From positions 1 through 64,000 of the forward strand of contig WVSN01000003.1 in the NCBI GenBank assembly GCA_015689705.1: 64,000 nucleotides of DNA, given 5' to 3'. Positions within the stretch are counted from its first letter, which is position 1. Each line of letters starts with the position of its first letter. Shown here piece by piece: positions 1 to 7,460 of this stretch. Origin of the DNA: Rhodobacterales bacterium HKCCE3408 (GTDB lineage Bacteria > Pseudomonadota > Alphaproteobacteria > Rhodobacterales > Rhodobacteraceae). The notes under the pieces were generated by a model. That model did no database searches and was not told the DNA's origin. It worked only from the letters and a program-made list of their open reading frames with translations. The translations under genes were made by a program, and so were the position numbers.

Positions 1-96
1 ATGGCCGCGCGCGATCCCGGGGCGGTCGCGGCGGGCCGGCTTCGCGACGCGCCGCGGGCGGTGGTGCTGTGGCTGGCGCTGCGCGGGCGCTGGTAG
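1..96 (+). CDS. C-terminal fragment of an unidentified protein (cut by window edge)
   Basis: Frame 1 is open from the first base to a TAG at 94-96, giving 31 residues that end in DAPRAVVLWLALRGRW. The first codon happens to be ATG, but the reading frame probably continues upstream of the window, so this is best read as the last part of a longer gene. There is no recognisable motif. It ends five bases before the convergent stop of the MFS gene on the other strand. Confidence 0.4.
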   Translation: MAARDPGAVAAGRLRDAPRAVVLWLALRGRW

Positions 97-100
97 CGGC

Positions 101-1357
101 CTAGCCCCGGAAGGACGGCGGCGGCCGGTCGGCGTAGCGCGCCGGTTCGGGGTTCGGACGCAGGGCGAGCCAGATCAGCGCCCCGCCGGCCAGCGTCAGG
201 AACGGCACCATCGCGAGATTCACCGCGGTCCAGCCGGCGATGACGGTCTCGCCCGAATTCATCAGCGCGCCCGAGGCCAGCGAGGCCAGCGTGACGCAGC
301 CGAAGACGCAGAAATCGTTCAGGCCCTGAAGCCGCCCGCGCTCGGCCTCGGTATGGCTGGAGGCGAGCAGTGTGGTCGCGCCGATGAAGCCGAAATTCCA
401 GCCGAGCCCGAGCAGGACGAGCGCGCCGAAGAAGTTCATCAGCGCCACGCCCGACAGCGCGACGATCCCGGCGAGCAGCAGGAGAAAGAGCCCGGTGCCG
501 ATGATCCGGATGACGCCGAAGCGCTGGATCAGGTGGCCGGTGAAGAAGGACGGCGCGAACATCGCGACGACATGGGCCGAAACCACGTCGGCGGCATTGC
601 CGGTGGCGAAACCGCAGCCGACCACGGCCAGCGGCGTCGAGGTCATCATCAGGTTCATCAGCGCGTAGGAGACCATGGCGCAGATGATGGCGACGGCGAT
701 CTTCGGGTCGCGCAGCATCTCGGCCCGGCTCCGCCCGGCATCCTCGTCCGCCGCCCGCTGGCGCGGTTTCGGCAGGTCGAGGAAGACGAAGAGCGTGAGG
801 CCGACGAGGTTGAGCGCGACCACCGCAGCATAGCAGCCGACGAAAGGCACGATCGCCGCGTCGGTGGTGAACTTCACCAGCTGCGGGCCGATCAGCGCCG
901 ACAGGAGCCCGCCGGCCATGACGTAGGAGATCGCCTTGGGCCGGAAGCTGTCGGAGGCGGTATCGGCGGCGGCGAAGCGGTAGAAGCCCTGCGCCGACAT
1001 GTAGATGCCCGAGAGATAGGCGCCGAGGAGATAGAGCGGGTAATGGTCGAACCAGAGCGCGGTGCCCGAGACGGCCGCGCCGGTCGCGCCGGCCAGTGCG
1101 CCGAGCACGAAGCCCGCGCGGCGGCCGTAGCGCTGCATGAACGCCGAGAGCCAGGGCGCGGTGGTCATCGAGCCGAAGACGATGAGCGAGATGGCGGCGG
1201 TGGCGAGCGCCGGCGAGGGCGCGATCATCTGCCCGACGAGGCCGGAGATGACGAAGAGGATCGGCATCTGGGACCCGAGAAACGCCTGCGCGCCGACGAG
1301 CACCAGCACGTTGCGGCGGGCGCGGGTGTCAGTGGCGGGGAGGGCGGCGTCGGTCAT
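101..1357 (-). CDS. MFS transporter
   Basis: A 418-residue inner-membrane protein with about twelve hydrophobic segments in two halves. The halves are separated by a charged central loop around residues 195-215 (KPRQRAADEDAGRSRAEM), which is the usual major facilitator layout and length. The loop after the second segment carries MQRYGRRAG, resembling the MFS motif A region. The ATG sits at 1355-1357 and stop TAG at 101-103. The substrate cannot be read from sequence; many roseobacter relatives are simply annotated MFS transporter. It stands alone, divergent from the alkA-type gene and convergent with the fragment at the window start. Confidence 0.85.
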   Translation of the reverse strand: MTDAALPATDTRARRNVLVLVGAQAFLGSQMPILFVISGLVGQMIAPSPALATAAISLIVFGSMTTAPWLSAFMQRYGRRAGFVLGALAGATGAAVSGTALWFDHYPLYLLGAYLSGIYMSAQGFYRFAAADTASDSFRPKAISYVMAGGLLSALIGPQLVKFTTDAAIVPFVGCYAAVVALNLVGLTLFVFLDLPKPRQRAADEDAGRSRAEMLRDPKIAVAIICAMVSYALMNLMMTSTPLAVVGCGFATGNAADVVSAHVVAMFAPSFFTGHLIQRFGVIRIIGTGLFLLLLAGIVALSGVALMNFFGALVLLGLGWNFGFIGATTLLASSHTEAERGRLQGLNDFCVFGCVTLASLASGALMNSGETVIAGWTAVNLAMVPFLTLAGGALIWLALRPNPEPARYADRPPPSFRG

Positions 1358-1449
1358 GTCCTGCGACCTATCTCAGCCGCGGGGCGCGGTCCAGATGGCG
1401 CGGGGATTGCGCATCTGTCGGCGGCCGTGTGATCGTCGGGGTTCGGCCG

Positions 1450-1506
1450 GCGGGGGGCTGTCTGCCCCCCGCACCCCCCGAGAGTATTTCGAAAGCAAAG
1501 ACGGGA
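1450..1506 (+). repeat. Dispersed hairpin-plus-tail element, copy A
   Basis: A perfect 9-bp stem (GCGGGGGGC / GCCCCCCGC, 1450-1458 and 1464-1472) is followed by ACCCCCCGAGAGTATTTCG and then AAAGCAAAGACGGG. The same hairpin-then-tail arrangement recurs at six other places in the window. Here the purine-rich end of the tail runs directly into the ribosome-binding region of the alkA-type gene starting at 1514. Confidence 0.75.
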
Positions 1507-1513
1507 GCGGGGC

Positions 1514-2134
1514 ATGCGGATCACCGGGGCGGCGGACCTGGAGCGGGGGGCGGCGGCGCTGGCGGCGCTCGATCCGCGCTTCGGTCCGGTGCTGGAGGCG
1601 GTGGGGCCCCTGCCGCTGCGACTGCGGCCGGACGGATTCGCGACGCTTCTGCAGGCGATCGTGAGCCAGCAGGTCTCGACCGCTTCGGCTGCCGCCATCT
1701 GGGGCCGGGTCGAGGCCGCGGGGCTGACGGAGCCCGGGGCGGTGGCGGCAGCGGACGAGGCAGCGCTGCGGGCGGTCGGGCTGTCGGGGCCGAAGATCCG
1801 CTATGCCCGGGCGCTGGCCGCGGCCGGGATCGATTTCGAGGCGCTGCGCGGCATGGAGTCCGACGCGGTCGTGGCGACGCTGGTCGCGGTTCCCGGGATC
1901 GGGGTCTGGACGGCGGAGATCTACGCCAAGTTCGCGCTGGGCCATGCCGACGTCTTCGCGGCGGGCGACCTGGCGTTGCAGGAGGCCGCGCGGGTTGCCT
2001 TCGATCTGCCGGCGCGGCCGGGCGAGCGCGAGCTGCGCGCGATGGCCGAAGCCTGGTCGCCCTGGCGGTCGGTTGCCGCCCGGGCGCTTTGGGCCTACTA
2101 CCGGGTGGCCAAAGGACGCGAGGGAACCCTATGA
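1514..2134 (+). CDS. DNA-3-methyladenine glycosylase II family protein (AlkA-like)
   Basis: A 206-residue HhH-GPD base-excision repair glycosylase that would remove alkylated purines from DNA. The helix-hairpin-helix is at about residues 121-138 (VAVPGIGVWTAEIYAKF). The downstream GD-containing segment VFAAGDLALQ supplies the expected catalytic aspartate, D152. The short length fits the compact bacterial 3-methyladenine glycosylases that lack the N-terminal beta domain of E. coli AlkA. The ATG at 1514 follows a purine-rich GGGAGCGGGG. Its TGA overlaps the ATG of the following esterase (ATGA), so the two are probably translated together. Confidence 0.88.
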   Translation: MRITGAADLERGAAALAALDPRFGPVLEAVGPLPLRLRPDGFATLLQAIVSQQVSTASAAAIWGRVEAAGLTEPGAVAAADEAALRAVGLSGPKIRYARALAAAGIDFEALRGMESDAVVATLVAVPGIGVWTAEIYAKFALGHADVFAAGDLALQEAARVAFDLPARPGERELRAMAEAWSPWRSVAARALWAYYRVAKGREGTL

Positions 2135-2805
2135 GCCGCAGCCTGGACTACAAGCGCACGGGGCCCGATACGGGCGACCGGCTGGTGATCTTCCTGCATG
2201 GCTACGGGGCGGACGGGGCGGACCTGCTCGGGCTTGGCGACGCGCTGGCGCCGCACCTGCCGGACACGGTATTCGTCGCGCCCGACGCGCCCGAGCGGTC
2301 GGCGATGAACCCGGCAGGCTTCCAGTGGTTCCCGATCCCGTGGATCGACGGTTCGTCCGAGGAACAGGCCGAAGCCGGGATGGCGCTGGCGGTGGAGGAT
2401 CTGAACGCCTTTCTCGACCAGGTGATGGCGGAGGAGGGCGTCGGGCCGGAGGACACGGCGCTGGTCGGCTTCAGCCAGGGCACGATGATGAGCCTGCATG
2501 TCGCGCCGCGCCGGGCCGAGTCCTTCGCGGGCGTCGTCGGATTCTCGGGCCGCGTGCTGCAGCCCGAGCGGCTGCCCGAGGAGGTGGTGAGCCGCCCGCC
2601 GGTCCTGCTGGTCCATGGCGACATGGACGACGTCGTCCCGCCGCAGAGCCTGCCGGAGGCCGCCGAGGCGTTGCAGGCGGCCGGGTGGGAAGAGGTCTAT
2701 GCCCATGTCATGAAGGGCACGGGCCACGGGATCGCGCCGGACGGGCTTGGCGTGGCGCTTGGCTTCCTGCGCAAGGTCTTCGGGCTGGAAGAGGACGACG
2801 GTTAG
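2131..2805 (+). CDS. Phospholipase/carboxylesterase family alpha/beta hydrolase
   Basis: A 224-residue cytosolic serine hydrolase of the carboxylesterase/acyl-protein-thioesterase-like group (PF02230). The oxyanion segment FLHGYGADG lies at residues 21-29. The nucleophile elbow is GFSQG with S115, and the other triad candidates are D167 in HGDMDDVVP and H199 in GTGHG. The ATG at 2131 overlaps the stop of the glycosylase gene by four bases, so translational coupling is likely. The physiological ester is unknown, and the pairing with a DNA repair gene does not itself reveal a substrate. Confidence 0.88.
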   Translation: MSRSLDYKRTGPDTGDRLVIFLHGYGADGADLLGLGDALAPHLPDTVFVAPDAPERSAMNPAGFQWFPIPWIDGSSEEQAEAGMALAVEDLNAFLDQVMAEEGVGPEDTALVGFSQGTMMSLHVAPRRAESFAGVVGFSGRVLQPERLPEEVVSRPPVLLVHGDMDDVVPPQSLPEAAEALQAAGWEEVYAHVMKGTGHGIAPDGLGVALGFLRKVFGLEEDDG

Positions 2806-3245
2806 GCCAGCGTGGGCGCGCGGGCGAGGCGCATCGCCGCCGCGGGCCGCAGGACGAACAGCGGGATGGTAAACGGGACCGGACGCGACTTCGCGAAACG
2901 GGACGGGACCGACATGAGCATGCCTCCTGACACGCGTGGCGCAGGAAAGCACGACCGGGGCCGTTCGGACGGGCGTCGGGCGGGATGGCGGTGTCTCGGG
3001 GGGTTGGCCGGCCCGGGATGTCGGGCCGTCGCGCAAGAGGGGTGGCGGCGCCGCCGGGAGCGGAGCGAGCCGCGCCGGGGGTGTGAGGCCCGGCGGCCAT
3101 GGGCCGGATCGCTCCGGCCTGACGTGTCACTGGCATCCCGGCCTGCGCCCGATGAGGGGGCGGTCTTCGGCCGGAATCGTGGTGTCCTCGATCGATCGGC
3201 GCCCGTTCTGCCATATCGAGGTTAACAGGCGATGAAGACCGGGCG
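2806..3245 (+). other. Gene-free interval between convergent genes
   Basis: About 440 bases without a convincing gene. An open frame at 2812-3225 and overlapping minus-strand frames are Arg/Gly/Pro-rich and resemble chance reading in GC-rich DNA. The interval contains near-duplicate AAACGGGACCGGA and AAACGGGACGGGACC strings around 2870-2905 and a perfect GGCGGCGCCGCC palindrome at 3044-3055. No RNA gene was recognised. Confidence 0.5.
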
Positions 3246-3641
3246 TCAGACCGTACAGATGCCCGCGCCGCGCAGGAAGACCGAGAGAAACGCGGCATGG
3301 GTGAGGAGGCGGAGCAGGAGAAAGCTCACGCGGTCCCGGTCGCCGAGGCCAAGGGTGAGGAGCATCAGGAGATCGAGCGCGGCGGCGGCGGCCATCCAGG
3401 GCAGGGCGTCGAGGGCGAAGCGGCAGGCGAACCTGCCGATCGGGTCGAGGGTCGAGGCGATGGCGGTGATTGCGGTGGCGGCGATCCCGGCGGCCAGCAG
3501 CGCCATGGTCAGGTCGCGCCGGATGTCGCGCGGGGCGCGGCGGTAGAGCCGGACGAGCCCGGCCGCGGCGGCGAGACCGGCCAGCAGGAAGAGCGGCCAG
3601 AGGATCACGCTGGCGAATTGCAGCGGATAGAGGAGGCGCAT
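3246..3641 (-). CDS. Small integral membrane protein, unknown function
   Basis: A 131-residue protein with four hydrophobic segments: LYPLQFASVILWPLFLLAGLAAAAGL at the N-terminus, then a segment after RRDLTM, one around LDALPWMAAAAALDLLMLLTLGL, and a last one before the C-terminus. I do not recognise the family. The ATG at 3639-3641 shares its last base with the TGA of the upstream VOC gene (TGATG on the minus strand), so it is almost certainly co-translated with that protein. Basic residues between segments 1 and 2 (RRAPRDIRR) suggest a cytoplasmic loop. Confidence 0.7.
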   Translation of the reverse strand: MRLLYPLQFASVILWPLFLLAGLAAAAGLVRLYRRAPRDIRRDLTMALLAAGIAATAITAIASTLDPIGRFACRFALDALPWMAAAAALDLLMLLTLGLGDRDRVSFLLLRLLTHAAFLSVFLRGAGICTV

Positions 3642-4075
3642 CAGGCGGTCCCGATTCCCCAGAGCCGCGGTTCGGCGAATTCGACCGAATTCCCGGCCGG
3701 GTCTCGGACATAGATCGAGCGCGCGCCGTTCGGCCATTCGAAATCCGACTCGATCCCCAGTCCGGCCGCTTCGAGTCGGGCGCGCATGGCCTCGAGCGCC
3801 GGGGCCTCCATCGCGAGGCAGAGATGCCCGGGCCCCTCGGCGCCATGCGGCGGGATGGGCAGGTCGCCGGTCCCGTCGGTGCGGCGCGTCTCCTCGGGAT
3901 TGAAGATCAGGACCATGCCGTCGCCACAGCGGAAAAAGACGTGGCGGGTGCCCTGCCGGCGTACGAGGTCTAGCCCCAGAAGGCCGCCGTAGAAGGCTTC
4001 GGCCGCGTCGAGGTCGGCGGCGTAGAGCACGGCCTCGAGTATGCCGTCCGGTGCAGGCTCGGCGTGACTCGTCAT
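3641..4075 (-). CDS. VOC (glyoxalase/bleomycin resistance/dioxygenase) superfamily protein
   Basis: A 144-residue protein built of two beta-alpha-beta-beta-beta modules typical of the vicinal oxygen chelate fold. The first is AVLYAADLDAAEAFYGGLLG. The second is GHLCLAM followed by VRDPAGNSVEFAEP, the characteristic C-terminal metal-binding edge with its glutamate. It could be a lyase, isomerase or resistance protein; the sequence does not decide. Its TGA overlaps the ATG of the small membrane protein that follows, forming a two-gene operon. Confidence 0.85.
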   Translation of the reverse strand: MTSHAEPAPDGILEAVLYAADLDAAEAFYGGLLGLDLVRRQGTRHVFFRCGDGMVLIFNPEETRRTDGTGDLPIPPHGAEGPGHLCLAMEAPALEAMRARLEAAGLGIESDFEWPNGARSIYVRDPAGNSVEFAEPRLWGIGTA

Positions 4076-4183
4076 GCTGCCACGCTACTTGTCTTACCGG
4101 TTCGGCGAAAGGTGTGGATAACGTCATAATCCTGTCAGGTGACCGCGCTACCCATGAGCGCGAAAGCCACAAGACAGAGAGGC

Positions 4184-4211
4184 TTGTCAGGCGCGAGAGC
4201 CTAGATATAGT
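4184..4211 (+). promoter_or_regulatory. Sigma-70-type promoter for the HNH gene
   Basis: TTGTCA at 4184-4189 and TATAGT at 4206-4211 are separated by 16 bases, and this is unusually AT-rich for the window. It lies 75 bases upstream of the ATG at 4287 and within the gap between divergent genes. Confidence 0.55.
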
Positions 4212-4286
4212 GATCGCAAGGCAGGGGCGGGGCTCCCGCTCCGCCACCGGGGTCACGGGCAGGCAGAGCAGGAGCGGTGTGCGGCC

Positions 4287-4871
4287 ATGGACGGGGATTT
4301 CAGGACGAGTTTCGTACGCGAACCGGGGTCGCTGAGGCACCATCCGGCCCTTGTCCTGAACGCCGATTACCGCCCGCTGTCCTATTACCCGCTGTCGCTC
4401 TGGCCGTGGCAGGACGCGATCAAGGCGGTGTTCCTCGACCGGGTGCAGATCGTGGCCGAATACGACGAGGTCGTGCGCTCGCCCACGACCGAGATCCGCA
4501 TCCCCTCTGTGGTGGTGCTGAAGGATTACGTGAAGCCGCAGAAGCGCGTCGCCTTCACCCGGTTCAACCTGTTCCTGCGCGACGAGTTCTCGTGCCAGTA
4601 TTGCGGCGCGCGGGGCGACCTGACCTTCGACCATGTCGTGCCGCGGGCGCGGGGCGGCGTGACCTCGTGGGAGAACGTCGTCGCGGCCTGTGCGAAGTGC
4701 AACCTGCGCAAGGGCTCGAAGAGCCTGAAGCAGGCCGGTCTGTCGCTGCTGAAGCCGCCGCGCCAGCCGGGCGCGGAGGAGCTGCGCAACCAGGGCCGGA
4801 AGTTCCCGCCGAACCACCTGCACGAGACCTGGATCGACTTCCTCTACTGGGATGCCGAGCTGGAAGCCTGA
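4287..4871 (+). CDS. HNH endonuclease
   Basis: A 194-residue protein of the alphaproteobacterial HNH group. The zinc-binding and catalytic core is FSCQYCGARGDLTFDHVVPR, with C103, C106, D115 and H116, followed by N130 in SWENVV and the second CxxC pair C135/C138 in AACAKCN. This is the complete HNH signature with both structural cysteine pairs. The family is widely conserved in Rhodobacterales outside mobile elements, but its cellular substrate is not established. A good promoter (4184-4211) precedes it, and repeat copy B follows. Confidence 0.9.
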   Translation: MDGDFRTSFVREPGSLRHHPALVLNADYRPLSYYPLSLWPWQDAIKAVFLDRVQIVAEYDEVVRSPTTEIRIPSVVVLKDYVKPQKRVAFTRFNLFLRDEFSCQYCGARGDLTFDHVVPRARGGVTSWENVVAACAKCNLRKGSKSLKQAGLSLLKPPRQPGAEELRNQGRKFPPNHLHETWIDFLYWDAELEA

Positions 4872-4879
4872 CGGGCCGC

Positions 4880-4909
4880 TCTCGGGAGCATTTTGAAAGC
4901 AAAGAGGGG
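4880..4909 (+). repeat. Dispersed hairpin-plus-tail element, copy B (degenerate)
   Basis: CTCGGGAGCATTTTGAAAGC followed by AAAGAGGGG matches the tail of the element seen elsewhere, with several substitutions and no strong preceding hairpin. As with copy A, its purine-rich end forms the ribosome-binding region of the next gene. Confidence 0.55.
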
Positions 4910-4916
4910 TGGGGAT

Positions 4917-6266
4917 ATGGACCCTCCCCGGCGGCCGGAATATCGTGCCGCCATGCTCTCCGTCCTCGCCGATCGCATCTACCGCCACCTGTTTCTCGCG
5001 CAGGTCGTGGCCCTTTTGGGGACGGGGCTCGCGACGGTCGCGCTCGGGCTTCTGGCCTATGACATGGCGGGCGAGCGGGCCGGGCTGGTCCTGGGCGCGG
5101 TCTTCACCATCAAGATGATCGCCTATGTCGGGGTGGCGCCCATCGCCTCGGCCTTCGCCGAGCGGGTGCCGCGCCGGACCTTCCTCGTGTCGCTCGATCT
5201 GGTGCGCGGGGCCGCGGCGTTGTGCCTGCCGTTCGTGACCGAGATCTGGCAGGTCTACCTGCTTGTTTTCGTGCTGCAATCGGCCTCGGCCGGGTTCACG
5301 CCGGCCTTCCAGGCGACGATCCCGGACGTGCTGCCGGAAGAGGCGCGCTATACCCGCGCGCTGTCGCTGTCGCGGCTGGCCTATGACCTCGAGAGCGTGG
5401 TGAGCCCGCTTCTGGCGGGGTTGTTGCTGGCGGTGCTGAGCTATGACGCGCTGTTCCTCGGGACGGTGGTCGGGTTCGCGGCCTCGGCGGCGCTGGTCGT
5501 GTCGGTCGTCCTGCCGTCGCCGCAGCCGGCGCAGCCGCGCGGGATCTACGACCGGACGACGCGGGGCAGCCGGATCTATCTGGCCACGCCGCGGCTGCGC
5601 GGGCTGCTGTCGCTGAACCTCGCCGCGGCGGCGGCCGGGGCGATGGTGATCGTCAACACGGTGGTTCTGGTGCGCGGCGGGCTCGGGCTTGGCGATACGG
5701 CGGTGGCCGCGACGCTCGGCGCGTTCGGCGGCGGCTCGATGCTGACGGCGCTGGCGCTGCCGCGGGTGCTCGACCGGGTCGACGACCGGCGGGTGATGGT
5801 GATGGGTGCCTGCGCGATGATCGCGGCGCTGCTGGCGCTGGCCGGATGGGTGGCGCTGGCCGGGCTGGCCTGGCCCGCGCTGATCGCGGCCTGGATCGTG
5901 GTCGGGATCGGGTATTCGGCGGTGCTGACGCCGTCGGGGCGGCTGCTGCGCCGGTCCGCCCATGCCGAGGACCGGCCGGCGGTCTTCGCGGCGCAGTTCG
6001 CGCTGAGCCATGCCTGCTGGCTGTTCACCTACCCGCTGTCGGGCTGGCTGATGACCGTGTCCGGGCCGGTCGTGGCGCTGTCCGTGCTGGCCGCGATCGC
6101 CGTTGCCGGGACCGTGGCCGCGCTTCGGGTCTGGCCGGCGGGCGATCCGGAGGTGATCGAGCACTGCCACGACGATCTGCCGCTCGACCATCCGCATCTG
6201 GGCGGGCGGCGGGTGCACAGCCATTCCTACGTGATCGACGACTGGCACCGGCGGTGGGTGCGCTGA
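4917..6266 (+). CDS. MFS transporter with His-rich C-terminal tail
   Basis: A 449-residue inner-membrane protein with about twelve hydrophobic segments. The start at 4917 is chosen because GAGGGG (4904-4909) sits at good spacing. An in-frame ATG at 4953 just before the first hydrophobic segment is the alternative and would lose 12 residues. The last 40 residues are unusual: HCHDDLPLDHPHL then VHSHSYVIDDWHRRW, with seven histidines and several aspartates. This suggests a cytoplasmic metal-binding tail and possibly a metal or metal-complex exporter. The function is inferred from composition only. Confidence 0.82.
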   Translation: MDPPRRPEYRAAMLSVLADRIYRHLFLAQVVALLGTGLATVALGLLAYDMAGERAGLVLGAVFTIKMIAYVGVAPIASAFAERVPRRTFLVSLDLVRGAAALCLPFVTEIWQVYLLVFVLQSASAGFTPAFQATIPDVLPEEARYTRALSLSRLAYDLESVVSPLLAGLLLAVLSYDALFLGTVVGFAASAALVVSVVLPSPQPAQPRGIYDRTTRGSRIYLATPRLRGLLSLNLAAAAAGAMVIVNTVVLVRGGLGLGDTAVAATLGAFGGGSMLTALALPRVLDRVDDRRVMVMGACAMIAALLALAGWVALAGLAWPALIAAWIVVGIGYSAVLTPSGRLLRRSAHAEDRPAVFAAQFALSHACWLFTYPLSGWLMTVSGPVVALSVLAAIAVAGTVAALRVWPAGDPEVIEHCHDDLPLDHPHLGGRRVHSHSYVIDDWHRRWVR

Positions 6267-6327
6267 GCGGGATTGCACTCGCCCCCGCCATGGCTAGGCT
6301 TCCGCCGACCAGTATCGCGAGGCCCCG

Positions 6328-7278
6328 ATGACAAGCTACCTTCCCCCCTCCGGCACCGATCTGCCGCGCTATGCCGGCGTGCCGACCTTCATGCGGCTGC
6401 CCTATGTGCCTTCGGGCGATCCGCGGCGGGCGGAGGTGGAGATCGGGTTTCTGGGGATGCCGTGGGACGGGGCGACGTCGAACCGGCCGGGCGCGCGGCA
6501 CGGGCCGCGGGCGCTGCGCGACGCCTCGACGATGATCCGCGAGCGCAACCGGGTGACCGGGCAGGAGCCGTTCCGGGCCGCCAACTGCGCCGATATGGGC
6601 GATGTGGCGATGAGCCCGGTCGACCAGGACGAGGCGCTGACCGCGGCCGAGGCGGCCTATGCGCAGCTGCTGGCCGAGGACATCAGGCCGATCATGGTCG
6701 GCGGCGATCACCTGTGCACGCTGACCTGCCTGCGGGCGCAGAAGAAGCACCGGGGCGAGGCGATCGGGCTGATCCTGCTGGACAGCCACACCGATCTGTA
6801 TCCGCCCTATTTCGGCGGCGAGACGCTGACCCATGGCAACCCGTTCCGGCAGGCGATCGAGGAGGGCTGCCTCGACCCGACGCGGTGCTTCATGGCCGGG
6901 ATGCGGGGGACGTCCTACAACACCGAGGATTTCGATTACGGGCTCGAACGCGGGGTGACGATCCTGACGATCGAGGAATGCATGGCGATGGGGTGGGACG
7001 CGGTGATGAACCGGGCGCTGGCCGTCGCGGGGACAGAGCCGGTCTACATGAGCTTCGACATCGACTTCATCGACCCGGCCTTCGCGCCGGGCACCGGCAC
7101 GCCCGAGGTCGGCGGGCCGACGAGCTACGAGGCGATCCAGTGCATCCGGCGGCTCAAGGGGCTGGATATCGTGGGCACGGATCTGGTCGAGGTCTCGCCG
7201 CCCTTCGACCCGTCCGGCATGACCGCGTGGCTTGGCGCGTCGGTCCTGTTCGAGCTTCTCTGCGCGTTGCAGCGCTAG
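6328..7278 (+). CDS. speB: Agmatinase / ureohydrolase family protein
   Basis: A 316-residue Mn-dependent ureohydrolase expected to split a guanidino compound (agmatine or a relative) into an amine and urea. Metal-ligand motifs are present in order: GGDH (residues 126-129), LDSHTDL (where DAHxD is more usual, but both aspartates and the histidine are kept), and SFDIDFIDPAFAPGTGTPEVGG-type at about 243-263. The length matches agmatinases and guanidinobutyrases. The family splits by substrate in ways that cannot be settled by eye, so speB is a family label. It has its own ATG preceded by a weak ribosome-binding site and is followed by the zwf control region. Confidence 0.8.
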   Translation: MTSYLPPSGTDLPRYAGVPTFMRLPYVPSGDPRRAEVEIGFLGMPWDGATSNRPGARHGPRALRDASTMIRERNRVTGQEPFRAANCADMGDVAMSPVDQDEALTAAEAAYAQLLAEDIRPIMVGGDHLCTLTCLRAQKKHRGEAIGLILLDSHTDLYPPYFGGETLTHGNPFRQAIEEGCLDPTRCFMAGMRGTSYNTEDFDYGLERGVTILTIEECMAMGWDAVMNRALAVAGTEPVYMSFDIDFIDPAFAPGTGTPEVGGPTSYEAIQCIRRLKGLDIVGTDLVEVSPPFDPSGMTAWLGASVLFELLCALQR

Positions 7279-7360
7279 GCGGCCCGGCAACAGCCCGCCG
7301 GCGGCATTGAGGTCGGTCCCATCTCTGCTAGACTGCGCGCAGCCGGCGGGGTATCAGCCG

Positions 7361-7385
7361 CATAATAGGGTTCGTTAGCGCTAAC
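7361..7385 (+). promoter_or_regulatory. LacI-family operator with overlapping -10 candidate for zwf operon
   Basis: GTTAGCGCTAAC at 7374-7385 is a perfect 12-base palindrome with the central CG typical of LacI/GalR-family operators. It lies 75 bases before the zwf ATG. CATAAT at 7361-7366 is a plausible -10 hexamer just upstream, so a bound repressor would cover the transcription start. No good -35 is visible. The regulator gene is not in this window. Confidence 0.6.
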
Positions 7386-7460
7386 AGGCCCGCTGGCCGT
7401 GGCGCGATTCTGAGGCGGTTGGACATGCGGCATCAACGTAAGGTGCGGGAAGGGGCAGCC

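Noticed and set aside
2812-3225. A possible 137-residue gene in the gap after the esterase
   Set aside because: Low-complexity Arg/Gly composition, no good ribosome-binding site and no recognisable similarity.
3246-6278. A 1010-codon minus-strand open frame
   Set aside because: Only its last 131 codons form a plausible membrane protein; the rest lies antisense to the HNH and MFS genes.
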